DNA of 64,000 nt. Source: Mesostigma viride. Taxonomy: Eukaryota > Streptophyta > Mesostigmatophyceae > Mesostigmatales > Mesostigmataceae. Positions 19,878 to 31,544 of the stretch are shown piece after piece (the stretch's first letter is position 1; every line of letters starts with the position of its first letter). The stretch lies in assembly GCA_009746045.1 (NCBI GenBank), contig RPFO01000188.1:2210874-2274873 (forward strand), read 5' to 3'. The notes beneath the pieces are model-generated. The model did no database searches. It was given only the letters and a program-made list of their open reading frames with translations, and had not been told where the DNA came from. The translations under genes were made by a program, and so were the position numbers.

Positions 19878-21138
19878 AGTTATATACATCGATTCCTTGC
19901 GGAATCGATACTAAGCGCTTAATATCGATTCCGCAAGGAATCGATGTATATAACTAAAACTTTTGCTTGCGCCGGCAAGGCTAAGGCCGATACTAGTCGG
20001 GTCATCGAATTGGCTATTCGATTATCGAAGTTGCCTATTCGACCATCGAACTTTCCTATTCGATTATCGAATTTTCCTTATTCGATTGTCGAAATTTCCT
20101 AGTCGACGGGGGGTCAGAGGCCAGCGGCCTATCATACTCGGTGCCCAGCGAGCCACCGAACTAGGCCTAGTCGATTATAGCGAGACATCGCGTGGAAATT
20201 AGCCGATTTCGGGGACTTAGCCGATTTTCGGAGCGACGTCGAACAACACAGATGATTAGCCGGTTGAGCACATCATATCAGTCGAATAGCTAGCGCTAGT
20301 ACACCGCCTAGTCAGCGGAGAGCACTTGCCTTTTTTTTCGATTAACATAGCACATTAGGCCGAACGATTAGCGTCCGCAACGTTATTCGCATTACTAGGC
20401 GAAAAATCCACCCCCGGGACGATCCTAGCGGGATTCGAACCCGGGATGCCGGCGTGTCGCAACAGTCTTAGTTATATACATCGATTCCTTGCGGAATCGA
20501 TACTAAGCGCTTAGTATCGATTCCGCAGGAATCGATGTATATAACTAAGACTGTTGCGACACGCCGGCATCCCGGGTTCGAATCCCGCTAGGATCGTCCC
20601 GGGGGTGGATTTTTCGCCTAGTAATGCGAATAACGTTGCGGACGCTAATCGTTCGGCCTAATGTGCTATGTTAATCGAAAAAAAAGGCAAGTGCTCTCCG
20701 CTGACTAGGCGGTGTACTAGCGCTAGCTATTCGACTGATATGATGTGCTCAACCGGCTAATCATCTGTGTTGTTCGACGTCGCTCCGAAAATCGGCTAAG
20801 TCCCCGAAATCGGCTAATTTCCACGCGATGTCTCGCTATAATCGACTAGGCCTAGTTCGGTGGCTCGCTGGGCACCGAGTATGATAGGCCGCTGGCCTCT
20901 GACCCCCCGTCGACTAGGAAATTTCGACAATCGAATAAGGAAAATTCGATAATCGAATAGGAAAGTTCGATGGTCGAATAGGCAACTTCGATAATCGAAT
21001 AGCCAATTCGATGACCCGACTAGTATCGGCCTTAGCCTTGCCGGCGCAAGCAAAAGTTTTAGTTATATACATCGATTCCTTGCGGAATCGATATTAAGCG
21101 CTTAGTATCGATTCCGCAAGGAATCGATGTATATAACT
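19878..21138. repeat. 1261-bp palindromic module, copy 3
   Basis: Third copy in the same orientation. Module starts are 1627 and 1626 bp apart, so module plus array forms a higher-order repeat. Confidence 0.95.
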
Positions 21139-21622
21139 CCTCCCTCCCTCCCTCCCTCCCTCCCTCCCTCCCTCCCTCCCTCCCTCCTCCCTCCCTCCCT
21201 CCCTCCCTCCCTCCCTCCCTCCCTCCCTCCCTCCTCCCTCCCTCCCTCCCTCCCTCCCTCCCTCCCTCCCTCCCTCCCTCCCTCCCTCCCTCCCTCCCTC
21301 CCTCCCTCCTCCCTCCCTCCCTCCCTCCCTCCCTCCTCCCTCCCTCCCTCCCTCCCTCCCTCCCTCCCTCCCTCCCTCCCTCCCTCCCTCCCTCCCTCCC
21401 TCCCTCCTCCCTCCCTCCCTCCCTCCCTCCCTCCCTCCCTCCTCCCTCCCTCCCTCCCTCCCTCCCTCCCCCTCCCTCCCTCCCTCCCTCCTCCCTCCCT
21501 CCCTCCCCTCCCTCCCTCCCTCCCTCCCTCCCTCCCTCCCTCCCTCCCTCCCTCCCTCCCTCCCTCCCTCCCTCCCTCCCTCCCTCCCTCCCTCCCTCCC
21601 TCCCTCCTTCCCTCCCTCTCTC
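21139..21622. repeat. (CCCT)n array 4
   Basis: Final array of about 480 bases, degrading at its right edge into TTCC, CTCT and CCCG variants and then an ATTCATTC-rich stretch to about 21680. Confidence 0.97.
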
Positions 21623-21639
21623 CCGCCCGCCCGCCATCA

Positions 21640-22640
21640 TTCATATATCCGTTCATTCATGCATGCATCCGCTCATTCATTAACACGCCTCCGGTGGAAA
21701 AGTCACGGGGTCACAAGTATGAAACAGGCACCGGAATAGGGAGAAGGAGCCGCCTCCTCGACTTGCCGCCCGGCGATGGAGGCGATGGGCCCAGGGGAGA
21801 AACGGTGCGCTTTGTCTTGTACGCCGGGGTGCCCCGGCCACGTGCGGGCACTGGTGCGTGTTATTTTGCCCGCCCGCCCCAGTCCTTCTCGGAATGCCTC
21901 CGCAGGGCATGGCGTCGTGGTAAGAGCTCTTTTCGCCCGTCGCTGGACGCTTAAAGCACTATAATACGCCAGTTAATGACTAAAAAATAGCGCGTTACGA
22001 CGTTGTAAACCAGTAGCCATTGGTTTTCCCGCACCCCTGGCACACCAAAGACGTCGGCAGCGAGCCCCGCCCGCATCTTATTCACCGGACAATGTTGTTC
22101 CACCCAAGACAAGTCATATATCTGCAAGAAACGACGCAAAAGCGATGCAATCCGCGACATGCATGTTTGCCCCAGTCAGCGCTCCTATAAATCTGACTTT
22201 TACGCGAAAATTGTGTGCAACGTGGAAACGCAAAAATAAGGAAATTCCTGTGCTGGGTTTCTTCGAAATGATGTTATGAATCGTTAGAAAGTGTGGGGAT
22301 ACATTGCAAGCGTCTTTATCTGCTCTAGAGGTTACCTTGAAGACGCACGGGTCAGTGCGCTCGAGCCGTGAGAAACTCGCCAGCTGCGTGTTTCCCCTCG
22401 TGGCCAATGAATAAATAACAGTTTGCCGACTTTTTTTTGGCAGAATAAACTTCCTTACGTCAATGGCGATCGAACAAGCGAAATCCGGTCCAAAATGGCT
22501 TCGTAATCCGTGCACAATAAATTTTCACGCTACCATAGCCTTCGCACTGCAATTTGCACTCAACATCTCCCGCGCGCACCGAATTTCGTCAAATTTCCCC
22601 CGGAATTTTCGCGCACAACTTTGGCGCGGCGTCGGATTGA
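21640..22640. other. No convincing gene
   Basis: Short ORFs on both strands (for example minus 22515-22114) lack recognisable domains or consistent codon character. A GC-rich stretch at 21720-21950 may be the remnant of an exon, but I cannot define its ends. Confidence 0.4.
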
Positions 22641-23152
22641 TGTGCGCGGAGGCGCTTCCCAGGGGCCAGACTTCCGTCGGCGCCGCGGAGGCTGCAGACG
22701 CAGAGATCCGGGAAGCAGACGGGGAGTCCAGTGATGAAGATCTGGTTGCCATGGACATACCCGACCAACCTGAGGTCCCACAACCAGAAGCGGGGGCGAG
22801 GACGCAGACAGCTCGCGGAGAGCCTGCTGTTCGAAGGGGTGCCCAAAGGGCCGGGGGCTCGGGAGGTGGTGGCTTGCAGACGGGGCCTTCTTCTGGCCGC
22901 GAGCGCCGGCAAGAAACGTCGTCCAGACCCGGAGTACCGGACACGCGTACGTTGCAGCTAGTGAAGGAGCTGAACACGGAGACGTTTAATCCCCGAATGT
23001 TCTTGCGTGACTATGGTCGGGAGGGTGACTTGTTGGAACGACGACGTCGGCGCCGTAACCAAATGCCTTCGGAACTCCGCGCTGATTCCATTCTGGCCAT
23101 TACAATTCGTTCAAGTGGCCCGCCGGAGCGGCTGTACAATTTTTCCCAGTGA
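22641..23152 (+). CDS. Hypothetical ORF, acidic then arginine-rich
   Basis: Open from ATG 22641 to a stop at 23150-23152, about 170 residues. It is acidic at the start (ESSDEDLVAMDIPDQPE), Gly/Arg-rich in the middle, and then has a more ordered stretch VKELNTETFNPRMFLRDYGR with a run of Arg (ERRRRRRNQ). I do not recognise a family. It lies upstream of the Gag-like ORF and the LTR, and may be part of the same decayed retroelement or a separate exon. Confidence 0.3.
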
Positions 23153-23269
23153 GCGTGCTGCCAAGTGTACTTGTGGGCAAGTTTTTAGGTGCTCCGTCAC
23201 TTCGAGGTACTAAAAATTAGGCTACTGTGCGAATTCAGCGAATTTCAGCGAATTTTCAGTCGAATGAAA

Positions 23270-23770
23270 GGAAGTGACGCCAACTACCAAAAAATTTCCG
23301 TTACGAATTTTCAGTCCAACACTTTGTGCAAAATGAAGTGACGGCAACTACCAAAACGTTTCCGTTACGAATTTCCCAGTCCAACACTTTGCGCAAAATG
23401 AAGTGACGGCAACTACCAAAACGTTTCCGTTACGAATTTTCAGTCCCACACTTTGCGCAAATTTTAGTAGGGCTGCTCTCAAGCTACCTTTCAAAATCTT
23501 GCGCAAGTATGGAACGCATTTCATTCGTCCGGAGGAACGCTGCCCGCCAACTGCCCCCGTTCAGAAATTTCCATCGAACTTTACTTGAGATTTGGAAATC
23601 TGAATGTCCGCGCAAATTTTAGTAGGGCTGCACGCAAGCTACCTTTCAAAATTTTGCGCAAGTATGGAACGCAATTCATTCGTCCGGAGGAATGCTGCTC
23701 GTCAACTGCCCCCGTTCAGAAAGTTCCGCCGAACTTTACTTGAGATTTGGAAATCTGAACGTGCGGTTGG
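23270..23770. repeat. Two adjacent short tandem duplications
   Basis: Three copies of a roughly 64-bp unit (GTTACGAATTTTCAGTC core) at about 23270-23460, followed by two copies of a roughly 155-bp unit (TTTTAGTAGGGCTGC to CCGCGCAAA) at about 23460-23770. Non-coding. Confidence 0.85.
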
Positions 23771-23879
23771 AGTTTCGCGGGGAAACCCAAGTTCCCCAAG
23801 TAATTCACCAATGACGCGCTTCGAACACTTGCCCGCTAAAACCTAAGCAGCCGCTCCGGCTGGCCACTTAAACGAAACT

Positions 23880-24070
23880 TGATGGCGGGTCGGCCCTGCG
23901 CATTTGGAGACTTTTCGAGGGTTCGTGCGGCGAAATGTGGGGTTCAAGATCGAGACCCGCACCGCTGAGCGCGACGGCGTGGTGGTCGGCACAGATTGGG
24001 AAACCCATGAGCGGGAGTGCCTTTGTCACGCGTGCATGAACACGCTGGAAGCGTAACTGGCATTTCCACG
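23880..24070 (+). pseudogene. Short open stretch, possible fragment of the Gag-like gene
   Basis: A frame reading FVRRNVGFKIETRTAERDGV and ending LCHACMNTLEA at a TAA near 24055 looks coding in composition. It does not splice cleanly to the ORF at 24099: the candidate GTAACT donor gives the wrong phase. It may belong to a broken Gag polyprotein. Confidence 0.25.
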
Positions 24071-24098
24071 GCTTTTTCTCCTCCTACTTCCACCTGCA

Positions 24099-25939
24099 GT
24101 GCGGAAACTGCTGGAAAAATACTTTCCTCGGTACCTTCCGTTGGAGGGGGCGCTGCGGGGCAAAAAATGTCTGCGTGAGGGGCAGTATTCGTTACGGCAG
24201 GCTCTGGATCGCATCGTGGCTATGGATGATGAAGACCAGGACGATGGGAGTGAGGGGTACGACTCCGATTCCGACGACCACCCTCCGCGCCCTCTCCCTC
24301 GTTCCCCTCCGCGGGATCCGCCATCTCGGGGCTCCCGGGAGGGCGGCGCAGGACCCCGTCCTATGACTCGTTATGAGGCGCCACCGCCGGCGACGGGTTG
24401 GGGGCGACCTCCCGGGCGTGAGACGCGGAGTCTTCCGAGGGCCACCGGATGGGGCAGGGGCAGTCAACCCGCTTCTCGACGTGCTCCGGAGCGACTTGCA
24501 CGTCGTCGCTCGCCATCACCGCCCTCGCGCTCGCGTTCCCGCTCGGACTCAGGGTCCGAGGTACGAACCGCTCGCCGAGCGTCACCACCACCTCGTCGCC
24601 CGGACGCCCGTCACTGGGAGCGCACGTGGGGGTCCGCGCTGGAGTTGGAGCGAGAGAGTCGGCGACCGCAACCGGATACGACGGAGACCGCTGCGGCTAG
24701 GACAGAACAGCCGACCGGGGGGGAGCCCTCTGATGTGGTCCCCGCGGGCACTCCGCCAGATGTGGGCCAAGGGGAGCCTACCTTCCATGTCTCCCTGGAG
24801 CCTCGTTCCCAATCGGAAGTGGATCCACTGGAGCCCACTTTCCTGGTCTCCTTGGACCAACGCCCCCGGCCTGCCCAAGCCGGATCGTCGATGTCACGTC
24901 CCGCGGGGGGACACAGCAGACCCACCACGTCGGATCGACCCTCGCACCGTTCCGTGGAGGAACCGTGCCTACATACCACAAGGAGTGCGGAAGGTCCCAG
25001 CGCGACGGGCATCATGGTGCCTGCGGAGCCCGTGGTAACCCTGGAGGCGCTTGTGGCAGCGGTGCAATCAGGGCACGATCTGATACAGCGTGTGTTGGTC
25101 CAGCACGGGCGCCAAGGCGATCATTCCGCCGCCACCTCCGTGGGCTATGATGCAGCTTCCAGGGCTCCGGGGTCTTCACACGAGGAGTGGTCAATGGGGG
25201 ATTTCATACGGGCGGTACCGGGTAGGGCAGTAAGGCACGGTGGGCCGGGGCCTCGTACGGAGAAGCTGTGTGTGGTGTTCGAGGGACCTCTGTCTCTCCA
25301 GGTTCCGCCTGGCATGCATCTGCCCGCTCCTTTGGTGTTTCAAGCGGGTCCCTGCCGGTGCGCGGTGGACCGCGGTGCCTATACTGGGAACAATTGGAAA
25401 TCACCTTCTTCCCACAGGCTCCACTGCCCCTACCGCAACCCGTCGATCCTCGTTTTCCCCAGGTGGTGGGGCATACTGTGAGGTTCGGTTCCGAAGATTG
25501 GTGGGATTGGCGATATCAGGCGGATGGGGTGGGGCACGTGGTGACGCCGCCCAAGGTGGCCCCAACGGAAGGGCGTGCCTTTCTGGACCGGGTGGTGCCC
25601 GACATTGCAGGGGCTTCGAGGGTGACTATCAATGATGATCACGTGCGCACAGAGGTTTTTATGATGGGGGTGCACTGTTGCACGGATGCAACATGCCTTG
25701 TTCGCGAGCACCGCTGTGGGGTGGTGGATCGGTCGGCGCTGACTCTTCTATTTACCCACCCCCAGTACCTTGCTGGGTTCCTGTCCATGTGGCCCCGGGG
25801 TACGTGGGTGGAGCTATCCAGGATGGGCCGGCAGAAGATGTCCCCCTATCAGATGGCCTTTGAGTGGGATCTGTGTGCGCACCCCGGGATGATGATCCGG
25901 CAAATGACCCCCGTGGGGCGTCATGCAGGCTCTCATTGA
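24099..25939 (+). pseudogene. Gag-like polyprotein upstream of the LTR, frameshifted
   Basis: Frame 3 is open from about 24099 to 25481, and the sense appears to move to frame 2 near 25390 and run to a stop at 25937-25939. The N-terminal part (KLLEKYFPRYLPLEG) is followed by a long Arg/Ser/Pro-rich, RS-repeat-like region and a more structured C-terminal part with spaced His and Cys (VHCCTDATCLVREHRC) and Trp-rich segments. No protease, RT or integrase is present. Position directly before a polypurine tract and LTR suggests the Gag-type protein of a non-autonomous LTR element. I recognise no specific family. Confidence 0.35.
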
Positions 25940-26203
25940 GGCCCAGCAGCAGCGGCGGGCTACCAGCGGCGGACGCTAGAGTGGATAATTAAGTTTTTGC
26001 GACGGATAGCGGAATGATCCAGTCCACAGTGTCCTGGCTACTACGTCAGGGTTGGTCTCGTGTATCAACCTCTAGAGGAACTGGTATTACTGACCTGCGG
26101 GTGAACCGAGGTTGGGACATAGTACTCTCATAGTAGTATTGTTTTGCTTCCTTATCCTATCTTTGTACGGTAGGGACTACCGACCCCCGTGGGGGGGGAG
26201 GAG
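25940..26203 (+). other. 3' untranslated part and polypurine tract of the LTR element
   Basis: Non-coding, ending in a G-rich purine tract (GGGGGGGGAGGAG, 26191-26203) that touches the LTR start. A polypurine tract in this position primes plus-strand synthesis in LTR elements. Confidence 0.7.
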
Positions 26204-26786
26204 TGTTACGTCCCGGCCCTTTTGGTTGGACGTAACAATGGAATAAATTACGAAGGCCGTGTGGCCATTGTACTGGGTTTTATGATTACTGACTATTGTG
26301 TGAATTGGACTAGTTATTTAGGTCCTAGGTTGACTTTTTAGGGGCCGGTGCCGTGGCGCCGCGCCAGTTCTGGGACTGTCTATAGTTCTAGGCGTGGATC
26401 CTGTAGTTGGGGGTCGATGTCGGCCCGGATCCTACGCGGCATGAGTGACTTGGATTGTCCAATGGGATTGGGCGTTGTATCTGCGCCGCAACCAACCTAG
26501 GTTAAATTACTCCGAGGACGAGAGTCTCGTCCTCTTGGTTTGATGAATGATAAGTGCGAATACGCCTACACATTGAGCCCGGGGCAATTATCCATTTGTA
26601 ATTGGTCTTGCTAGCCATTATAAGTGTGTACGATTAGCTTGGCATCAAGTCGTGATGCCAGATATCTCACGACTCATGTCGTGAAGCGCAACCTACATTA
26701 GGCCATCTTGAATTATTCCTAATTCCGGCAAGGTAGATCTTTCGCTACGTAGCTCAGGCTAGGAGTGTCTGGGCTGGGACGTAACA
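26204..26786 (+). repeat. 3' LTR (583 bp)
   Basis: Starts TGTTACGTCCCGGCCC and ends GGGCTGGGACGTAACA, so it is TG...CA with an 11-bp perfect terminal inverted repeat. It is preceded by a polypurine tract. An AATAAA lies near 26240. No 5' LTR copy was found in the window, and the (CCCT)n field lies upstream, so the element is either truncated or extends in a form I cannot recognise. Confidence 0.85.
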
Positions 26787-26797
26787 TACGCCTTGCG

Positions 26798-26852
26798 ATG
26801 GTTGAGTCGACGCTGTTTACTGCAACCTGCTTTTTTGGCATTCCGATTGTAG
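26798..26852 (+). CDS. Possible first exon next to the LTR
   Basis: ATG at 26798 opens 18 codons (MVESTLFTATCFFGIPIV) followed by an excellent donor, G|GTAAGT, at 26853. The peptide is hydrophobic, like a signal sequence. I could not find the next exon in 26.9-29.3 kb, so this may be chance. Confidence 0.15.
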
Positions 26853-26859
26853 GTAAGTG

Positions 26860-29330
26860 AAGCCAGCCCCGATTGCCATCCAGATTTTCTGCCTGACTCT
26901 TTCCGCGAGCCTCGTGAAAACGCCTCGTTCATGTTACGCCGGACGCCTCGTCAAGCATCGCTGCTCGAGAGGGAGACGTAAGCCATGGCCAGCCTCCGCA
27001 AACAGCGTGCATGATGTGCGCCTGTTCATGATTCCAAGTGAAAGTCATGGCGTAGGATGAAGCTGAGCCTGAAGACAACAAGCAGAAGGCCCGTGTCCTC
27101 TAGTCAACATTCAGCATAGGTGTTGATTTTCAACCCTGAAGTTTATCCACCTTTAACAGGACATATATATAAAACACGCTGCTGGGGCCCCACTTTAGTA
27201 GCGGAATGTTGGTAAGTATTTAAACCTCTTTCCTTGGCCAGATCATAATGCACCAATGATGTTTATCGATGATTGGCGGCGTGTTGTAAACTGGGGCTGG
27301 GAGGCACGAAGAAACCAGCTGCGGGCACCCCATGTATGTGAAGTTTGGTATGCTGTTCCTGCCTTGGGACACAAAGGATTCATTTCCCTTGTTTATTCAG
27401 ATATGTTGAAGCAGGCTGAGCTAAATACTATTCATGGAAGGGGGCTATTTTGTCTTTGATATGGTTGCTGCCTATGATTAACATATTAATGCGAGCACAA
27501 CAGAGTGCACTATGGGCATATAGCACTGCATGAGAGGCATGAATCTCACCAAGACACCTTCTACGGGCTCACAACAACGTCACAATAACGATCACCACAA
27601 GTGCTTGCTGCCACACTACCGCCGCGGCACTCCCCACCACGGCCAACATACCTACCACTGATATGCCTTTGTTAGCACTGCCACGATTGCCTAGCATTAC
27701 CAACATTCGTGTTGTTAGCACGGAGGGACCACCAGGTGCATCGTGTGCATATAACCATGTGACAGTTATTGTAGACTCCCACCAGCAGCAACGTCTACCA
27801 CCATTACTCTCGCCTGTTGGTGTAATTAATGTTGGCAGTGTCCCTATAACTCAGTATGGAATCTGCCATAAATGAGAATGCCAGGCCCTGCACCACTGCT
27901 GCCACAATCTGCCATATTGACTTGGCCCATCGCAGCCTTGATCATGATTGCAGCCACTAGTACCTGCCCCTCTTCATCCTTTCTATTATAGCACCAGAAA
28001 CTGGGGCCACATTTGGCAGCATCGCCAGCTGATGTAGCTGGCAACTGTCACAACAGCAAATGCAATTAGTATCAAAGAAGGCAACCTACTGCTCACCACT
28101 GCTATCCATCACTGCCACGATCAATCTGCCACTACCACTTGCCAGAATGTCATGACCTGGTGTGTTGCCACGGAAATCTGAATGAAGGGCTTTCACCACA
28201 AGCCTACCCCAATGTGTTGCTTTGCACACTACACCAATGTTGGCTACACCCTGCCACCTGCCACATGAATTTTGCTTCCATCATGCAGCAGTAGCATCAC
28301 AACCTCAATGCTAGACCAAAACATATATTTGCATGACCGATAGCCTTCATGATCGCTGCCGGGTGCCACTGGCCATACTACTGCCATCTGCATTACTTTC
28401 TACCATATGTACCACTCTCTTCTGCATCACTAGGTCCCACTACTGCTGCCTAATGTGCTTGCTGCCAGCACCTTCGCTGGCATCAGCTCATGGCATGCCC
28501 ATGGCCACATCCTCCATCTGCCGTGCATAGCCCATGCTTCACTAGGCATTGTTTGGCTAGGGTGTGATGAACAACACATTAAAAAATGCCCATGATACCC
28601 TGAAAATTGTTTGGCATGAGAGCTAGCTGCCACTTGTTAATGTGCTAAAGATGTTAGATAGCAATTGCAAGCCAACAGTGTGCAGCCATGCGAGCCACCA
28701 TTTGACTTGCCAACTAGTTGCTCTCTCTTATACTCAACACACACATTGCAATGTTGGTAGTTCCAACTATATTAATGCATGTCCATGATGAAGTGCGTGC
28801 GACATGGGTGGAGATAACCAAGTTGGATTTCAACCTTACCTCAGCTTGTATTTTTATGGGGTATGAACTTGTAAGGAAATACACAAAGTTGGCTGCTGTC
28901 ACTTGTCACTGTTATACGCCGTCATCTGTGGTGCTACTGAGGCAATACTTGGCAATCATGTTCAGCATGCTCAATTGAAATTGCATGCAAAATTTCAGAT
29001 CTGTCTCAGAACTCATTTACGCTACCTGTGGTGCATTATATATCCAAAATTAGCGCGAGAGTGACGCTTGACAGCAGAATATTGTAGTTAGTTGGTGTTC
29101 AATCAGGGTGCAACTTTGCAGCCAGCCTGCAGATGTTACAAGTAATGTGTTTGCTTATTTCTGAGCCCATTTGCATTGTTTAGAGTATTTAATGATCCAT
29201 GAAATGCTCCAAATGACCGTATATGTGACGGTTGACAGCATAATTTCTGGCCATCCCGTCTCTGTCAGGGGTGCAACTTGGTACTTGAGCTGAATATAAT
29301 ATATTTAATGTGTCTGCCCATTTCCAGGTC
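26860..29330. other. No convincing gene; CTGCCAC-rich tract
   Basis: 27540-28660 is unusually rich in CTGCCAC, CCACTGC and CACCAC words without a fixed period, like an old degenerate satellite. The flanks are AT-rich single-copy-looking DNA. ORFs here are short and unrecognised. Confidence 0.5.
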
Positions 29331-29339
29331 AAACCGACC

Positions 29340-29736
29340 TTAATTGTGTTGTTTGTGGAATTGAACACCTCCTCCTACATATGGCAGGGCCCCCCTGTCC
29401 CATCGCAACCCACTGGCAAACTTGCGCGCGCCGGGCACCGGCGCGGCGCGACCCGGACCTATGTGACACAACTGCTTGACGATGCAGGGCTTCTCGGACT
29501 ATCCGTACTCCGCGCCCGGCCGCATGATTGACAAGGGGAAATGGGCTGCCATCTGCGACAAGCACCTTCCCGAGGGGTATGCTCCTGTTTTCTCCCCACG
29601 GGCCCCGCGGCCCGTTGCTAGCCAGGGTAGAAGTCCGCAGGTGGAGGTTATTGGTCCTAAGGATAGCCGCTACACTACCGCCTCATCTGCCATTACAGTA
29701 GAGGACAGCTCGGATGAGGATTACATCCCCATATAG
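29340..29736 (+). pseudogene. LINE-D ORF2 C-terminal end
   Basis: Two overlapping frames give the C-terminal tail of a LINE polyprotein: a stretch with LLDDAGLLGLS continues in the other frame as MIDKGKWAAICDKHLPEGYA and ends EDSSDEDYIPI. The GLS...KWA pattern matches the tails of the minus-strand LINE proteins (GLGLSVIWKKMMDKAKWAQV and GLSVIWRQMVRKDRWQVV). A one-base shift near 29490 breaks it. Confidence 0.65.
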
Positions 29737-30157
29737 TGCTTAACCCGCGGCCCCAATTAACGACTCCAGACGCCCCAGCTTAGGGGAATACAGCAGTAGT
29801 AGTGTAGAATAGATAGACCGCACGTGGCCATGTACATGTACGCCTCCTAGAGGCACTACATACCCCAGCTAAGCCACGCGCTTTATTTAATCATGTACAT
29901 GTGTGCCTATGATGAGCCACCCTCCAGATTATGCCTAGCTTTATTTAGTTATGTTGTGCCCATGCAGGGAGTAACTCTCTGCTGAGACGCCATGCCCTAG
30001 CTAGCTTTTTTGCATAGCTATGCTGATCTTCCCCCCCATGACAGGCTCCCCCTTCGCTGGGCATAGCTTGAAGATCATGGGGATGCAAGTGCCCTGGTGC
30101 ACCTAGAGCAAGGGTCCTTTACATTCCCACCCTTGCAGGAAGTAGCTTAGAATGTAT

Positions 30158-31488
30158 TAATTAATTAATTAATTAATTAGACTCGTGCTCCCGTTGGGGA
30201 GTCACGGAGCATTAACCCCGATGGATGGATGGATGGGTGCAAACAGTCCTACCGGTCTAATCTATCTACATCGGCTACATACTACATCTATCTAACAGCA
30301 TTCTAACTACAACATCTATCTAGGCAGCCGCACGCTGCCCTAGGGGAGCTATCTGGCGTGCCTCCCACGGGATTGCACATGCGGGCGCTTCCCCACTGGG
30401 GGGGGCTCGTTGTCCTCTATGACCTGGGCCCACTTGGCCTTGTCCATCATCTTCTTCCAAATCACAGAGAGGCCTAGGCCCCCCATGTCCTCTACTAGCT
30501 GTTCTTTGAAGGTGCGGGCCTTGCGGCGTCTAACATCACTGGGCCCAGCCCACGTCAGGAGGTGCCGGCCAGGCTGGGCTGGTCGCAGTCCTGCGTGGGG
30601 GCCACGTGAGGTGTCTACCTGGTTGGTGGGAGCTAGGTGCCCTACGAGCTGCAGGCGTCGTTGCTTAATGGTGCTGGTGATATAGGGCATGCCCTGGTAC
30701 AGGTCCTCATTGCGGACATGAGCAGCATATCCTACTCTGAAAATGGAACGCAGCATGCTGGTGACCGCGCCGTCCAGCTTGCGGGCCAGGTCGGCGGTGA
30801 GGGTCCACGTCTCGGCCCCATACGTGAGAACAGGAAGGACGAGGACCTTGAACAGGTCCTGTTTCTCGATCTTGCCCAGGGGCTTGCGCCACAGGGCCCG
30901 GTACTGGCGTAAAGCGTGCCAGGCGAGGGAGATGCGATGGTCCACATCGACCTCGCAGCTGGGGAGCAGGCTGCCTAGCAGCTTAACGCGGTCCCGATAC
31001 AGGACTCGAGAGCCGTCTAGGAGATAGAGGGGCGGCGGTGAGTTGGTGAGCCCAACCGCCAGGGCCTCTGTCTTCTTGCTGACCTCAAGCCCCACTGCAC
31101 GGGCCTCGAGAGCCAGGCAGTCAAGCCATGTCTGCACGTGCTCAGTGTCCTCGAAGAGGGTGGTGTCGTCTGCGTAGATGATGTCTGCCAGCCGAATCTC
31201 CGTGTCCGCACCGCCATGCCAGAATTTGTTAGCAATCTGCACTCCTGGTTCCCTGCCCACGATGCGGGCAAATCGCTTGCGCGCCTGAATCATTACGTAT
31301 TCGACAACAATAATGAACAGGTAGGGCGACAGCACGCAGCCCTGCCACACACCCTTCTGTAAAGGGCATGGGGGCGTGGTCCCGGAAGAAGTGCGCACCG
31401 AAGTGGTGGACCCTTCATACAGGTTGCGGATGACAGCAATCAGGGGGCGGGGGATCCGGAACAACTCGAGGATGTCCCAAAGCAAGAA
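30158..31488 (-). mobile_element. LINE-A, minus strand, 5'-truncated
   Basis: Inserted into the LINE-D 3' UTR. Target duplication TTAGAATGTAT is at 30147-30157 and 31489-31499. Its 3' end (30158-30205 on the plus strand) has the (TTAA)n tail and a hairpin with core stem CTCCC/GGGAG. The 5' end is cut within the RT domain, as is usual for incomplete target-primed reverse transcription. Confidence 0.85.
30349..31485 (-). CDS. LINE-A reverse transcriptase, C-terminal 378 residues (partial)
   Basis: Open without stops from the truncated 5' end to TGA. It has RT palm motifs: GVWQGCVLSPYLFIIVVEYV, IIYADDTTLFED with the catalytic YADD at about 31165-31176, then VLTYGAETWTLT and a basic C-terminus. 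The upstream RT fingers and any endonuclease are missing. The frame is intact, so the insertion may be young. The same protein family is present at 34154-36497 and 37110-37457. Confidence 0.85.
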   Translation of the reverse strand: MLWDILELFRIPRPLIAVIRNLYEGSTTSVRTSSGTTPPCPLQKGVWQGCVLSPYLFIIVVEYVMIQARKRFARIVGREPGVQIANKFWHGGADTEIRLADIIYADDTTLFEDTEHVQTWLDCLALEARAVGLEVSKKTEALAVGLTNSPPPLYLLDGSRVLYRDRVKLLGSLLPSCEVDVDHRISLAWHALRQYRALWRKPLGKIEKQDLFKVLVLPVLTYGAETWTLTADLARKLDGAVTSMLRSIFRVGYAAHVRNEDLYQGMPYITSTIKQRRLQLVGHLAPTNQVDTSRGPHAGLRPAQPGRHLLTWAGPSDVRRRKARTFKEQLVEDMGGLGLSVIWKKMMDKAKWAQVIEDNEPPPVGKRPHVQSRGRHAR

Positions 31489-31544
31489 TTAGAATGTATG
31501 ATATGCCATATGCCCCTTCTCTGGGCTATTAATTAATTAATTAA

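Noticed and set aside
24060-24100. Splice junction joining the open stretch at 23880-24055 to the ORF at 24099
   Set aside because: The only GT donor (GTAACT) leaves a phase that puts the following sequence in a frame with early stops.
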